Program-made: the position numbers and the translations under genes | In this document: piece after piece, positions 1-9,500 of the stretch | How positions within the stretch are numbered: the stretch's first letter is position 1 | How the letters are laid out: each line of letters opens with the position of its first letter | The notes under the pieces: model-generated | What the model was told of the DNA's origin: nothing | The model's input: the letters and a program-made list of their open reading frames with translations, nothing else | Databases searched by the model: none | NCBI GenBank assembly: GCA_009782875.1 | Contig: WRIE01000009.1 | Location: 1-64,000 of the forward strand | Direction of reading: 5' to 3' | DNA from: Eubacteriaceae bacterium | GTDB taxonomy: Bacteria; Bacillota; Clostridia; Eubacteriales; Anaerofustaceae | Length of the DNA: 64,000 nucleotides

Positions 1-40
1 GAGTCTTGCGGCGAGACTCGTGATTGGTGTTCGTGCTCAT
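1..40 (-). CDS. N-terminus of a gene running off the left edge (unidentified)
   Basis: Reading leftwards, an ATG at 38-40 opens a frame (M-S-T-N-T-N-H-E-S-R-R-K-T) that stays open to the window edge. An AAGGA Shine-Dalgarno-like stretch lies about 9 bases upstream. Two further in-frame ATGs sit at 44-49, but the SD abuts them. A well-formed sigma-70 promoter at 78-106 points into it. Only 13 codons are visible, so no function can be given. It could also be a non-coding leader. Confidence 0.35.
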   Translation of the reverse strand, partial: MSTNTNHESRRKT

Positions 41-77
41 CTTCATCATTCCTTTAACTATTCTTTCAGATGATGAA

Positions 78-106
78 ATTATATATTATTTAGCACCACT
101 GTGCAA
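78..106 (-). promoter_or_regulatory. Sigma-70-type promoter at left edge
   Basis: On the minus strand, TTGCAC (101-106) and a perfect TATAAT (78-83) are separated by exactly 17 bases. It points out of the left edge of the window, away from the TraB-family gene, whose transcript ends at the hairpin at 208-232. Confidence 0.55.
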
Positions 107-207
107 GTTAGGATTTATAAGAAAAGCCAAGCAAATTCTTGATCGTGTAGTTCTTGGATTCTCAAACTCGAAAGCTTGTTTTGAGGCATATTTGTGGCAA
201 AAGGCAA

Positions 208-232
208 GGCATCTTCACGATCTGAAGATGCC
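208..232 (-). terminator. Intrinsic terminator of the nrdJ-traB unit
   Basis: A 10-bp perfect stem (GGCATCTTCA / TGAAGATGCC) with a 5-base loop is followed on the minus strand by TTGCCTTTTGCC. The TraB-family stop codon at 215-217 lies in the hairpin, so translation and termination sites overlap. Confidence 0.6.
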
Positions 233-1384
233 TTTGAATATTCCTATGACATTAATGCCGCCCATGATTGTCCCGATGCTCGCGCCCAAATTCGCTAGGA
301 AAATGACCAAGATCACCCTGGTCACCTTGTTTTTCCACAGCCCGCTAATTTTGTCCAAGTCGTCTGACAGGGATTCGAAATCCCCTACTGTGGGCTTTCT
401 CATCTTTGCCTCCACCAGCCCTGAAAACCATCCGACTGCAAGCAAGGGGTGGATAGTGGTCAATGGGGCCATTAGCAGAGAAGTGGCAATTGATGCAGGA
501 TGGCCGCCGGCAAGGATCGTTCCGATTGCCGCCAAGATGCCAGTAGTCATAGTCCAAGTTTTTATCTGCTCAAAGCCTGCGCCTGAATCCATAAACAGTG
601 TCGCAATGATAATTGCCACTATAGCGACCGGGATTATCCATCCAGCCGCTTTGCTGGCTTTTGACGCGGTTTTTAAAGTTTCCAATTGGGACTTGTCCAC
701 ATTCTTGCCGAAGCTTGCTAGCAATCCATCCATATGGGCTGCCCCTACAATAGCAACAACCGACTCTCCCTCTGCTTGCTCGATGCTGGCGGCCAGGTAC
801 ATATCCCTCTCGTCTACCAAGTATTTCTTTACAGCCGGAAACTCGTTTGCCAGTTCGCCAAGGGCTGAGCTTAGCATGTCTTTGCCCATCAGCTCTGACA
901 AGTCCTCCTCTGTGATCTCTTCGTCATCAAGGAAGCTTAATAGGCCAGAGTAGATAAGTTTATACTTCTCCGTTACGCCCATATTCTGCCAGATACGCAT
1001 GAATGTTGTTCTAATGCTTCTATCTATGCCAATAAGCTTTGCGCCAACCTGCTCTGCCGCTGAAATGCTTTCAATCATTTCTTGGCCGGCTTCAATTCCA
1101 AATGAGCTTGCCAGCCTTTTTTGGTACGAGGACAGCAGTATAGTCGCAAGCATATACGTAGTCCGCTTTTGGCGGATTACATCTGTAATATTCGTATTCT
1201 TCCATGCATCAGGGTTTTGGATGCTGGCAATCCGCTCTTCGTCAAGCTCGATGCACACAGTGTCTGGATTGGTTGACAATATCAGCTCTTTTGCCTCCAT
1301 CGCGCTGTCCTTTGACACATGGGCGGTGCCCAAAATCCTTACTGTTTTGCCGGGCAATTGGATTGTAGTATGGTTTTCTGCCAT
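215..1384 (-). CDS. TraB/PrgY-family membrane protein
   Basis: TraB-family protein of about 389 residues, related to enterococcal TraB/PrgY (pheromone-shutdown proteins) but present in many bacteria with no pheromone system. The N-terminal two thirds carry the family motifs: GTAHVS near residue 20, an acidic CIELDEER segment, and VAIVGAAHMDG. The GxxH and acidic residues are the proposed metal-dependent hydrolase-like signature. The C-terminal third has about four hydrophobic segments. A longer frame reaches 1510, but that start lies deep inside the upstream ribonucleotide reductase gene. The ATG at 1384, 7 bases after that gene's stop, gives a normal N-terminus (MAENHTTIQLPG). Probably cotranscribed with nrdJ. 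Molecular function in this organism is unknown. Confidence 0.85.
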   Translation of the reverse strand: MAENHTTIQLPGKTVRILGTAHVSKDSAMEAKELILSTNPDTVCIELDEERIASIQNPDAWKNTNITDVIRQKRTTYMLATILLSSYQKRLASSFGIEAGQEMIESISAAEQVGAKLIGIDRSIRTTFMRIWQNMGVTEKYKLIYSGLLSFLDDEEITEEDLSELMGKDMLSSALGELANEFPAVKKYLVDERDMYLAASIEQAEGESVVAIVGAAHMDGLLASFGKNVDKSQLETLKTASKASKAAGWIIPVAIVAIIIATLFMDSGAGFEQIKTWTMTTGILAAIGTILAGGHPASIATSLLMAPLTTIHPLLAVGWFSGLVEAKMRKPTVGDFESLSDDLDKISGLWKNKVTRVILVIFLANLGASIGTIMGGINVIGIFKGIFRS

Positions 1385-1391
1385 TTTGTGT

Positions 1392-4349
1392 TTAGCTGCA
1401 GCCAGTCGTTGTGCCGCAATCCTTGCATACTTTGCATGTCCCGTTTTTAAACATGTAGCTGGAGTTGCAATTTGGGCACACTTCGCCGTATAGCCTTTCA
1501 TAATTCTCATCGCTATTCAACAAATTATCCTTCTTTTCAATCGGCAAGTCAATGGAAGGGGCGGAATTGTTGGAAATTTGGGCATCCATTGTCTCAAAAT
1601 GCACTGGGGCTACTTGGCATCTGGAAAAGTCGCCTAGCTCAATTTCCACTATTTTGCTTAGCAAGTCGGCAATCGAGGATGCGCTCCTTATATATGGATG
1701 GCGTGAGACAAAGCCGCTTGGCTCAAATTGCTGCCCTCTCAAAAGCCTTGCTATCTCTTTTGGCGGGACATTGTATTGGAGCATGTTCGAGATTGCTTTT
1801 GACAATGAAGCCAATAAACCTTTGACCACCGTGCCTTCTTTGTCAGTGGATACAAACACTTCCGCCATTTTGCCGTTTGGATAGAAACCAATTGTGACAT
1901 ATAGCTCTATATCACCTATTTTTGCCGAATGGGTCCTGGATGTCCTCATGCCCTCAGGCCTAATCCTTTCTGGCACTTTATTGCGGCAGTTTTCAGCAAA
2001 TTCCAAAAGCTCGCTATAGGAAAGGGCTGTTAGGTCGGCTTCGTCCCGCGCAGACCCTGCCCCGCTGACCAATGGCTGGGCAGCTTTGCAGCCGTCCCGA
2101 TAAATCGATATCGCTTTGACTCCTGTCAAATATGCCAATTTGTATATTTCTGAGATGTCTTGGGCTGAAGCTGAATTAGGCATATTCACAGTCTTTGACA
2201 CAGACCCGCTAATCATAGGCGTGATAGCCGCCACCATAAGCACATGCCCTTCGGGGGATATCTCATTTGCGCAGCTAAAAACATTTTTGTGTTCCGGCTT
2301 TAAGTAAGGGCAGTCAACCAAGGAGTAGTTCACATACCCTCCAGATTTGTCTTGCTCCAGAAGGTATTCCCGCACACTAGCAACTTCGCTCTCGCCATAG
2401 CCCAGATTGCGCATGGCGTCATCTATAAGGGGGTTGACAATTTCCATGGACCCGCCTCCGGCCAAGGTTTTGTAAACCCTGTGGGAATAGAAAGGCTCTA
2501 CTGATGTGGCATTGCAATCCATGGCAAAGGATATTGTGCCTGTGGGGGCGATCAAGCTGACTTGGGCATTGCGGATGCCATATGAGCCCGCTTTCGCTAT
2601 AGCGCCTCCCCACTCGCTTTTGGCAGCCAGCGCCAAGACTTCTTGGCCGGCGTCGGCCAGCAGCGCCCCGTCAAGGCAGAAAGGTTTGTAATCCAGCCCC
2701 TCAAAACTGTCCCCTAAATACCCTGCGCACCTTGCATGGTTTCGCAGGACTCTCTCAATATATGGTTTATTGTATTCGTAGGCGGAAAATGGCGATGTTT
2801 TCTTTGCCATCAGTGATGATACAAAATACGAGCGCGCAGTCATTATCGAGCAAATTGCGGCAATGATGTTGCGCCCTTGCTCGCTTTCGTATCCAAACCC
2901 CAAGCTGAGGAGCAAAGAGGCGGCATCTGCAATGCCCAAGCCTGTAGCCCTGTACTCGTAGGTTTTTCTGGCAATATCAGCAGTCGGGTACTGGCCCATA
3001 AGAATCGAAGCTTCCAATACCAGCTGGCACAAGGTTACGACATGCAGGAAGTCATCAATTTCAAACTGTGAGCCTTCCAGGAATCGAAATACATTTATCG
3101 AAGCCAAATTGCATGAGGAATCGTCCAAAAATGCATACTCGCTGCATGGGTTTGTTGAATTGAGCCTGTTATGCTTCGCTCCATACTCCCCGTCTGAGCC
3201 TGCAGGGCATGTATGCCATGCGTTGTACAAATCGTCAAATTGAAGCCCTGGATCTGCGCACGCCCAAGCCGACTCGCAGATCTTCTCCCACAAACCGGCA
3301 ATAGGAACCTCCCTGTTGACAGTGTTGTCGATCCTGCCGAGCAGCTCAATAGTTGAATCCGGATTTCTGTTCAGGGACATGACAGACTCCATGAAATGCT
3401 TGTCCACCCTCACAGAGTTGTTTCCATTTTGCCCGCTGACAGTCAAATACGCCTCCCCGTCCATTCCGGTGTCATAGCCCATTTTCGCCAACGCCCTTAC
3501 TTTGTCTTCCTCGCGGGCTTTCCAAGTGATGAAATCCTCGATTTCTGGATGGTCTATATCCAGTATGACCATTTTTGCCGCGCGCCTGGTAGTGCCTCCG
3601 GATTTGATTGCGCCAGCATTACGGTCGAGCCCTTTAAGAAAACTCATAACCCCGCTTGACACGCCTCCGCTGGAGAGCCTTTCGTTTACAGCCCTTAGAG
3701 TCGAAAAATTAGTTCCGACACCAGACCCGCCCTTGAACAGCTTGGTCTCGGTGACGTAAGTGTCGCTGATTGAGTGGGGTCCAACCAGCGAATCCTCGAT
3801 TGACAGGATAAAACAAGCTGACGCTTGGGTGCGTGTATACCTGTCAAGGCTGGGCACGACTTCGCCTAATTCCTCGTTGAAATAGAACAGCCCGTCATCA
3901 TCCCCGGCTATGCCGTAATTGCGTTTTATGCCCGTATTGAACCATTGGGGAGAATTTGGCGCCCACATTTGCGCCAAAAGCGCGTAGACGGCCTCGTCGT
4001 AGAAAACCTGCCATTGCTCTTGGCTGATTATGCCGCCATCCAGAAGAGAATCAGCCCAAAATCCAACCATGCGGTCAGCGACTTGCTTTATGCTGTCCTC
4101 ATTTGAATTGTCCGGACCGACACCAGCTTTCCTGAAGTACTTGGACGCTACGATATTGCACGCATTTTTTGAGTAATCGACAGGAAACTCCAAACCACGC
4201 ATATCCACAATGGCTTCTCCTGTCTTCCTGTCGATGATAATTGCATCGACTTTTTTATATTCGAACAAGTCATACACAGTTTTTTTGCTGTCTGCTGACA
4301 GTTCTTTGGTAAAACGCCGGACAAGCAGGTCATCTAAAAAATCAACCAT
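1392..4349 (-). CDS. nrdJ: Adenosylcobalamin-dependent (class II) ribonucleotide reductase
   Basis: Makes deoxyribonucleotides without oxygen, using coenzyme B12 to generate the active-site thiyl radical. About 985 residues. Visible family features are FKGGSGVGTNFSTLRA (phosphate/substrate loop), STNPCSEYAFLDDSSCNL with the active-site NPCSE signature, and PTGTISFAMDC. The C-terminus has a four-cysteine tail (CPNCNSSYMF...CKVCKDCG) that likely binds zinc and holds the re-reducing cysteines. I prefer the ATG at 4349, which has AAAGGG 6-7 bases upstream; another ATG five codons earlier has no SD. Expressed from its own promoter with an NrdR-like box and followed by the TraB-family gene. No class I or III enzyme is visible in the window. 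Confidence 0.96.
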   Translation of the reverse strand: MVDFLDDLLVRRFTKELSADSKKTVYDLFEYKKVDAIIIDRKTGEAIVDMRGLEFPVDYSKNACNIVASKYFRKAGVGPDNSNEDSIKQVADRMVGFWADSLLDGGIISQEQWQVFYDEAVYALLAQMWAPNSPQWFNTGIKRNYGIAGDDDGLFYFNEELGEVVPSLDRYTRTQASACFILSIEDSLVGPHSISDTYVTETKLFKGGSGVGTNFSTLRAVNERLSSGGVSSGVMSFLKGLDRNAGAIKSGGTTRRAAKMVILDIDHPEIEDFITWKAREEDKVRALAKMGYDTGMDGEAYLTVSGQNGNNSVRVDKHFMESVMSLNRNPDSTIELLGRIDNTVNREVPIAGLWEKICESAWACADPGLQFDDLYNAWHTCPAGSDGEYGAKHNRLNSTNPCSEYAFLDDSSCNLASINVFRFLEGSQFEIDDFLHVVTLCQLVLEASILMGQYPTADIARKTYEYRATGLGIADAASLLLSLGFGYESEQGRNIIAAICSIMTARSYFVSSLMAKKTSPFSAYEYNKPYIERVLRNHARCAGYLGDSFEGLDYKPFCLDGALLADAGQEVLALAAKSEWGGAIAKAGSYGIRNAQVSLIAPTGTISFAMDCNATSVEPFYSHRVYKTLAGGGSMEIVNPLIDDAMRNLGYGESEVASVREYLLEQDKSGGYVNYSLVDCPYLKPEHKNVFSCANEISPEGHVLMVAAITPMISGSVSKTVNMPNSASAQDISEIYKLAYLTGVKAISIYRDGCKAAQPLVSGAGSARDEADLTALSYSELLEFAENCRNKVPERIRPEGMRTSRTHSAKIGDIELYVTIGFYPNGKMAEVFVSTDKEGTVVKGLLASLSKAISNMLQYNVPPKEIARLLRGQQFEPSGFVSRHPYIRSASSIADLLSKIVEIELGDFSRCQVAPVHFETMDAQISNNSAPSIDLPIEKKDNLLNSDENYERLYGEVCPNCNSSYMFKNGTCKVCKDCGTTTGCS

Positions 4350-4395
4350 TGAAATCCCTTTCATAATACAACATATTGCGATATATATCTATGTA

Positions 4396-4436
4396 ACAAC
4401 AATATGTAGTGTAACAGAAGCAATATGACCTGTCAA
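4396..4436 (-). promoter_or_regulatory. nrdJ promoter with NrdR-box-like site
   Basis: Minus-strand TTGACA (4431-4436) and TACACT (4408-4413) are 17 bases apart. Overlapping the -10, bases 4396-4411 resemble the 16-bp NrdR box (consensus ACACWATATATWGTGT). The match is good on the AGTGT side and weaker on the other arm. NrdR normally uses two boxes. A second AT-rich candidate near 4371-4386 is too diverged, and its spacing is not canonical. Confidence 0.45.
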
Positions 4437-4492
4437 TGGATATTAAAATTTTAAATATTTTGATATGTCAATCATAAAGTGGAATCCTCGTA

Positions 4493-4498
4493 TATAAT
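4493..4498 (+). promoter_or_regulatory. Probable glmS -10 box
   Basis: Perfect TATAAT 86 bases before the glmS start. I see no convincing -35 at 16-18 bases. The short leader of about 80 bases lacks the conserved core expected of a glmS ribozyme, so glucosamine-6-phosphate feedback through that riboswitch is not supported here. Confidence 0.4.
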
Positions 4499-4583
4499 AT
4501 TTTATATGCTAAACGGCATTTTCTCTGGAGCTGCAGACAAAATGCGATCTACTCAAATATGTGTAAAGTAAGGAGAAATACAA

Positions 4584-6416
4584 ATGTGCGGCATAGTAGG
4601 TTATGTAGGTTATCAAGATGCGACTGACATTTTGTTAAATGGGTTAGCAAAACTTGACTATAGAGGGTACGATTCCGCAGGAATCGCGCTCGTTCATAAT
4701 AACCAGATAAAAATCGACAAATATAAAGGAAAACTAGAGGTTCTCGCAGGACACCTTGAAGGGGAAAACCGTCCCGGCAAAACGGGGATCGGCCATACAA
4801 GATGGGCAACCCATGGCAAACCATCGGACGCCAATGCCCATCCGCACCCCAGCGAAGATATGTCTATAGCGGTAGTCCATAATGGCATAGTTGAAAACTA
4901 CAAGTCCCTAAAAAATGAGCTCATTGAAAACGGGGTCACTTTTGCCTCTGAGACAGACACCGAAGTAATCTCCCACTTGGTTCGGTCTTATTTTGATGGC
5001 AATAATATACTTGAAGCTGTTTCGAAAACCGTCAAGCGGCTAAAAGGGGCGTATGCCCTATGCATCTGCGCAGCAAACGAGCCTGGCAAAATTGTCGCTG
5101 TAAAAAAAGACAACCCGCTCATTATTGGCATCGGTGAAAATGAGAATTTCGTCGCATCGGATGTCCCTGCCATTATCGAGCACACCCGCCAAATATACAC
5201 CCTTTCACAAGGGACAATAGCCCTTGTGACTGCCGATAGCGTCGAGTTATTTGACGAGGATTTAAACCCGATCACAGCCCAGGTTGAACAGGTCACATGG
5301 TCTGCAGAGGCTGCCACTAAAGCAGGATATGAGCATTTTATGCTCAAGGAGATTTATGAGCAGCCGGATGCTTTACAAAACACCTTTGGATCCATTCTCG
5401 ATGGGGAAGCAATTGAATTCGAGGACTTTCCTCTTGATAAAGAATTGCTTTCAGGTATTTCAAGAATCTATATGGCTGCATGTGGCACTGCGTATTATGC
5501 TGCTAGCTATGGCAAGCAGATTATTGAAAAGATAGCCCGCATCCCTGTGGAAATCGATGTAGCAAGCGAGTTCAGGTATAAAAATCCAATTATCAGCGAA
5601 GATACCCTATTTGTGGCTGTCAGCCAATCTGGGGAAACTGCCGACACTTTGGAGAGCTTGAGGCTGGCTACCACAAGCGGGGCGAAGGTTTTGTCAATAA
5701 CAAACGTTATCGGAAGCGCTATCGACAGGGAGACCAGATATGCCATACATACCAATGCCGGACCGGAAATTGCTGTCGCATCTACGAAAGCATTCACCAC
5801 CCAAGTAATCTGCCTTTATTTGCTGGCAATCGAGCTAGCCAGGTTGAGTGGCAAGTTGACTCCAGAGGAATATAAGGGATACAGGAAAGCAGCTTTTGAT
5901 GCGCCTGAATATGCGAAATCAGCAATTACCCAAAATGATGCGATCAAAGAGATTGCTTTGAAGATAGCAGAAGCCCAAAGCGTCTTCTTCATCGGCCGCG
6001 GTGTTGACTTTTGCTGTGCACAGGAAGGCTCCCTGAAGCTGAAGGAACTGTCATACATTCACGCAGAGGCATACCAAAGCGGGGAGCTTAAACACGGGCC
6101 CATTGCCCTTTTGCAGGATGGATCCCCAGTAATCGCTGTGTGCACGCAGTCGACCGAGCTTTTTGACAAGACACTAAACAACATTAAAGAAGTCAAGGCT
6201 CGTGGTGCTTACGTTTTCGCGATAGCTAAGAAACACATGGAAAGCGAAATCATTGATGAAGTTGATGATTTGCTGCTTATTGACGATGGCCCAGACGAGC
6301 TTTCGCTGATCCCGGCAGCTATAGCTTTGCAGCTGCTTGCATACCACACAGCGGTTGCGCTGGAAAGGGATGTCGACAAACCGAGGAACTTGGCAAAATC
6401 AGTGACAGTAGAGTAG
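4584..6416 (+). CDS. glmS: Glutamine-fructose-6-phosphate aminotransferase (isomerizing)
   Basis: Makes glucosamine-6-phosphate from fructose-6-phosphate and glutamine, the first step toward UDP-GlcNAc for peptidoglycan. 610 residues, full length. The N-terminal glutamine amidotransferase domain starts with MCGIVGYVGY; Cys2 becomes the N-terminal nucleophile after Met removal. It also has RGYDSAG and GHTRWATHG. Two SIS sugar-binding domains follow (SQSGETADTLESL near residue 350; the second near 460-600), and the C-terminal tail PRNLAKSVTVE is the conserved family end. AGGAG lies about 9 bases upstream of the start. Single-gene transcript ending in a strong terminator just before the CRISPR array. 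Confidence 0.97.
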   Translation: MCGIVGYVGYQDATDILLNGLAKLDYRGYDSAGIALVHNNQIKIDKYKGKLEVLAGHLEGENRPGKTGIGHTRWATHGKPSDANAHPHPSEDMSIAVVHNGIVENYKSLKNELIENGVTFASETDTEVISHLVRSYFDGNNILEAVSKTVKRLKGAYALCICAANEPGKIVAVKKDNPLIIGIGENENFVASDVPAIIEHTRQIYTLSQGTIALVTADSVELFDEDLNPITAQVEQVTWSAEAATKAGYEHFMLKEIYEQPDALQNTFGSILDGEAIEFEDFPLDKELLSGISRIYMAACGTAYYAASYGKQIIEKIARIPVEIDVASEFRYKNPIISEDTLFVAVSQSGETADTLESLRLATTSGAKVLSITNVIGSAIDRETRYAIHTNAGPEIAVASTKAFTTQVICLYLLAIELARLSGKLTPEEYKGYRKAAFDAPEYAKSAITQNDAIKEIALKIAEAQSVFFIGRGVDFCCAQEGSLKLKELSYIHAEAYQSGELKHGPIALLQDGSPVIAVCTQSTELFDKTLNNIKEVKARGAYVFAIAKKHMESEIIDEVDDLLLIDDGPDELSLIPAAIALQLLAYHTAVALERDVDKPRNLAKSVTVE

Positions 6417-6449
6417 GAGATCCTTGAGGATAAGCCATAAAACAGGCAT

Positions 6450-6502
6450 CATCCCGCGCAGCACCTCGCATCTACGAGGAGCACAAAACGGGATGGTTTT
6501 TT
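6450..6502 (+). terminator. glmS terminator
   Basis: CATCCCG (6450-6456) pairs with CGGGATG (6489-6495), with an inner CCTCG/CGAGG hairpin between, followed by six Ts (6497-6502). It insulates glmS from the convergently transcribed CRISPR array, whose last repeat starts 14 bases further on. Confidence 0.8.
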
Positions 6503-6516
6503 AAAGCTGCCGCCTG

Positions 6517-9500
6517 TAATCACCCCTGCATACGCAGGGCATACCAAAAACGAAAAAAAGAATTCATAACCCATCCGGAATCACCCCCGCATACGCGGGG
6601 CATACAACTGCGCCACATTCGGAAACTTGGTTGTGCCGGGATCACCCCCGCATACGCGGGGCATACACTGCTTAATGCGATACCGCTTTCCAGTCTTTGG
6701 GATCACCCCCGCATACGCGGGGCATACATCACTTCCACAAAGCCGCCAGCGTCAGGATGGGGATCACCCCCGCATACGCGGGGCATACTCCAACGTAAAA
6801 CTCCATGCATTCGCCGCTGGGGGATCACCCCCGCATACGCGGGGCATACATATCTGAAGTCACGCCCGGAACGCTGACAGCGGGATCACCCCCGCATACG
6901 CGGGGCATACTGCCAGTATTGGAGTCGCGTCAGGATCCAGCTGGGATCACCCCCGCATACGCGGGGCATACAACTACATCGAGTTTTTGCCATTCGAGAG
7001 CCAGGGATCACCCCCGCATACGCGGGGCATACCGCATTTTGTCCGGCTGCTCGATAGCCACCGGGGGATCACCCCCGCATACGCGGGGCATACGCTATGT
7101 GAGCAAGAAACACAGCGCGGGCAAGGGGATCACCCCCGCATACGCGGGGCATACCCTGGCAGAATGTGCCAATAATATTCGACACAGGGATCACCCCCGC
7201 ATACGCGGGGCATACTTCCTGCTCCGGCAGGTAGACTCCCAAATTGAGGGATCACCCCCGCATACGCGGGGCATACCCCCACAACCATGTCAACCTTGCC
7301 CGCGCTGTGGGATCACCCCCGCATACGCGGGGCATACTGCGTATAAACCGCATCCTCTGTCATCACATGGGGATCACCCCCGCATACGCGGGGCATACTC
7401 CAAAAAGGTATGGATCAAGGGTTTTATGCTGGGATCACCCCCGCATACGCGGGGCATACAGCCTACATCTTGATACTAGGACAGCCAAGTGGGGATCACC
7501 CCCGCATACGCGGGGCATACATCAATTGTAGAAGGCGAACCAGTACCAGACAGGGATCACCCCCGCATACGCGGGGCATACATCAATTGTAGAAGGCGAA
7601 CCAGTACCAGACAGGGATCACCCCCGCATACGCGGGGCATACCCCTCCAGCTTTCCGCCGACTCTGGCGGGGCAGGGATCACCCCCGCATACGCGGGGCA
7701 TACAGCATATAGCGCATTTATTTGAGCGGCCGTTGGGGATCACCCCCGCATACGCGGGGCATACAACAAAGCGATAATAAACGCAGAACCATTAGAGGGA
7801 TCACCCCCGCATACGCGGGGCATACGCAAGCAAGCAATGAGATGCCCCACTGCGTTAGGGATCACCCCCGCATACGCGGGGCATACTGCCCCATTCACTT
7901 AATCAGCTTCCTTAGCGAGGATCACCCCCGCATACGCGGGGCATACCCGGGATTGCGCAGCAAGAGACTGCGGCTGTAGGGATCACCCCCGCATACGCGG
8001 GGCATACAGCTCTGGCTGAACTTGGAACATGCCTGCTATGGGATCACCCCCGCATACGCGGGGCATACTCAACTCTACGATATCATGCCGGATCACTGCC
8101 AGGATCACCCCCGCATACGCGGGGCATACGCTTAATTGCTGCTTCTAAAGATGGCAATAAGGGGATCACCCCCGCATACGCGGGGCATACACAGCCACAT
8201 GACGTGGATTTACCACTGACTAAGGATCACCCCCGCATACGCGGGGCATACGATGATAGATACTCATACTATTCAGGCACGACGGGATCACCCCCGCATA
8301 CGCGGGGCATACCATCATCAGGAGGCCAGGGGGCTAGGAGGAAAGGGATCACCCCCGCATACGCGGGGCATACAAAATTGTCAATTTTGCCCATACAGAG
8401 CACATGGGATCACCCCCGCATACGCGGGGCATACGGCCCCCTCCATGACTCCAGAAAGGCCAAGAAGGGATCACCCCCGCATACGCGGGGCATACGAAGC
8501 TAATATATTTGAATCACACCATTTGAGGGGATCACCCCCGCATACGCGGGGCATACTCCTGCTTGGCTAATGCGATTAGGCTTGCCAAGGGATCACCCCC
8601 GCATACGCGGGGCATACTTCTGATTCTAGCTCTAGCTTTGATACGGCCTGGGATCACCCCCGCATACGCGGGGCATACGCTGGCAAAGTATAGCCATGCC
8701 CCCGCCTAGCGGGATCACCCCCGCATACGCGGGGCATACCAGCATAAGTCACTTGTAGTACAATGTAGACAGGGATCACCCCCGCATACGCGGGGCATAC
8801 GCAAAGCGTTTTTGCGCTAAAAAAAATGGAGAGGGATCACCCCCGCATACGCGGGGCATACGTCCCGGAAGGGGAGCCGACTAAGCGCCGCCTGGGATCA
8901 CCCCCGCATACGCGGGGCATACTGGAAATTGGAAATTAGGAATTGCGAATGTGTGGGATCACCCCCGCATACGCGGGGCATACTGAAGCCTTCCGCTCCA
9001 GCATTCGGGTTGTCTGGGATCACCCCCGCATACGCGGGGCATACTCGCCGATGTTGGCAGAAGCCCCAACGCCATGGGGATCACCCCCGCATACGCGGGG
9101 CATACCACACCGTTTTATAATATGCGCAAAAACTATAGGGATCACCCCCGCATACGCGGGGCATACAGGGAATTTGACTATGAAGGGGCTTTCGGGATGG
9201 GATCACCCCCGCATACGCGGGGCATACAAGTCAACGACTCCCCCAGAACCTCATAGGTTGGGATCACCCCCGCATACGCGGGGCATACGAATTGCGGCTT
9301 TTGCAGCTCTTGCAGTAGGCGGGATCACCCCCGCATACGCGGGGCATACAACAAGATAGGCACACGCATGTACCCGCTATAGGGATCACCCCCGCATACG
9401 CGGGGCATACGCACTGGCATGATTAGCGCATAGCCTTTATCCGGGATCACCCCCGCATACGCGGGGCATACAATTCGCTATTTGTTGCTTTTCCAGCCCG

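Noticed and set aside
24-953. 309-codon open frame on the plus strand
   Set aside because: Antisense to the TraB-family gene, whose motifs and composition are clearly on the minus strand.
1385-1510. Longer N-terminus for the TraB-family protein
   Set aside because: Would lie wholly inside the nrdJ zinc-tail coding region; the ATG after the nrdJ stop gives the normal family start.
4499-4583. glmS ribozyme/riboswitch before glmS
   Set aside because: The leader is only about 80 bases and lacks the conserved core and pseudoknot elements.
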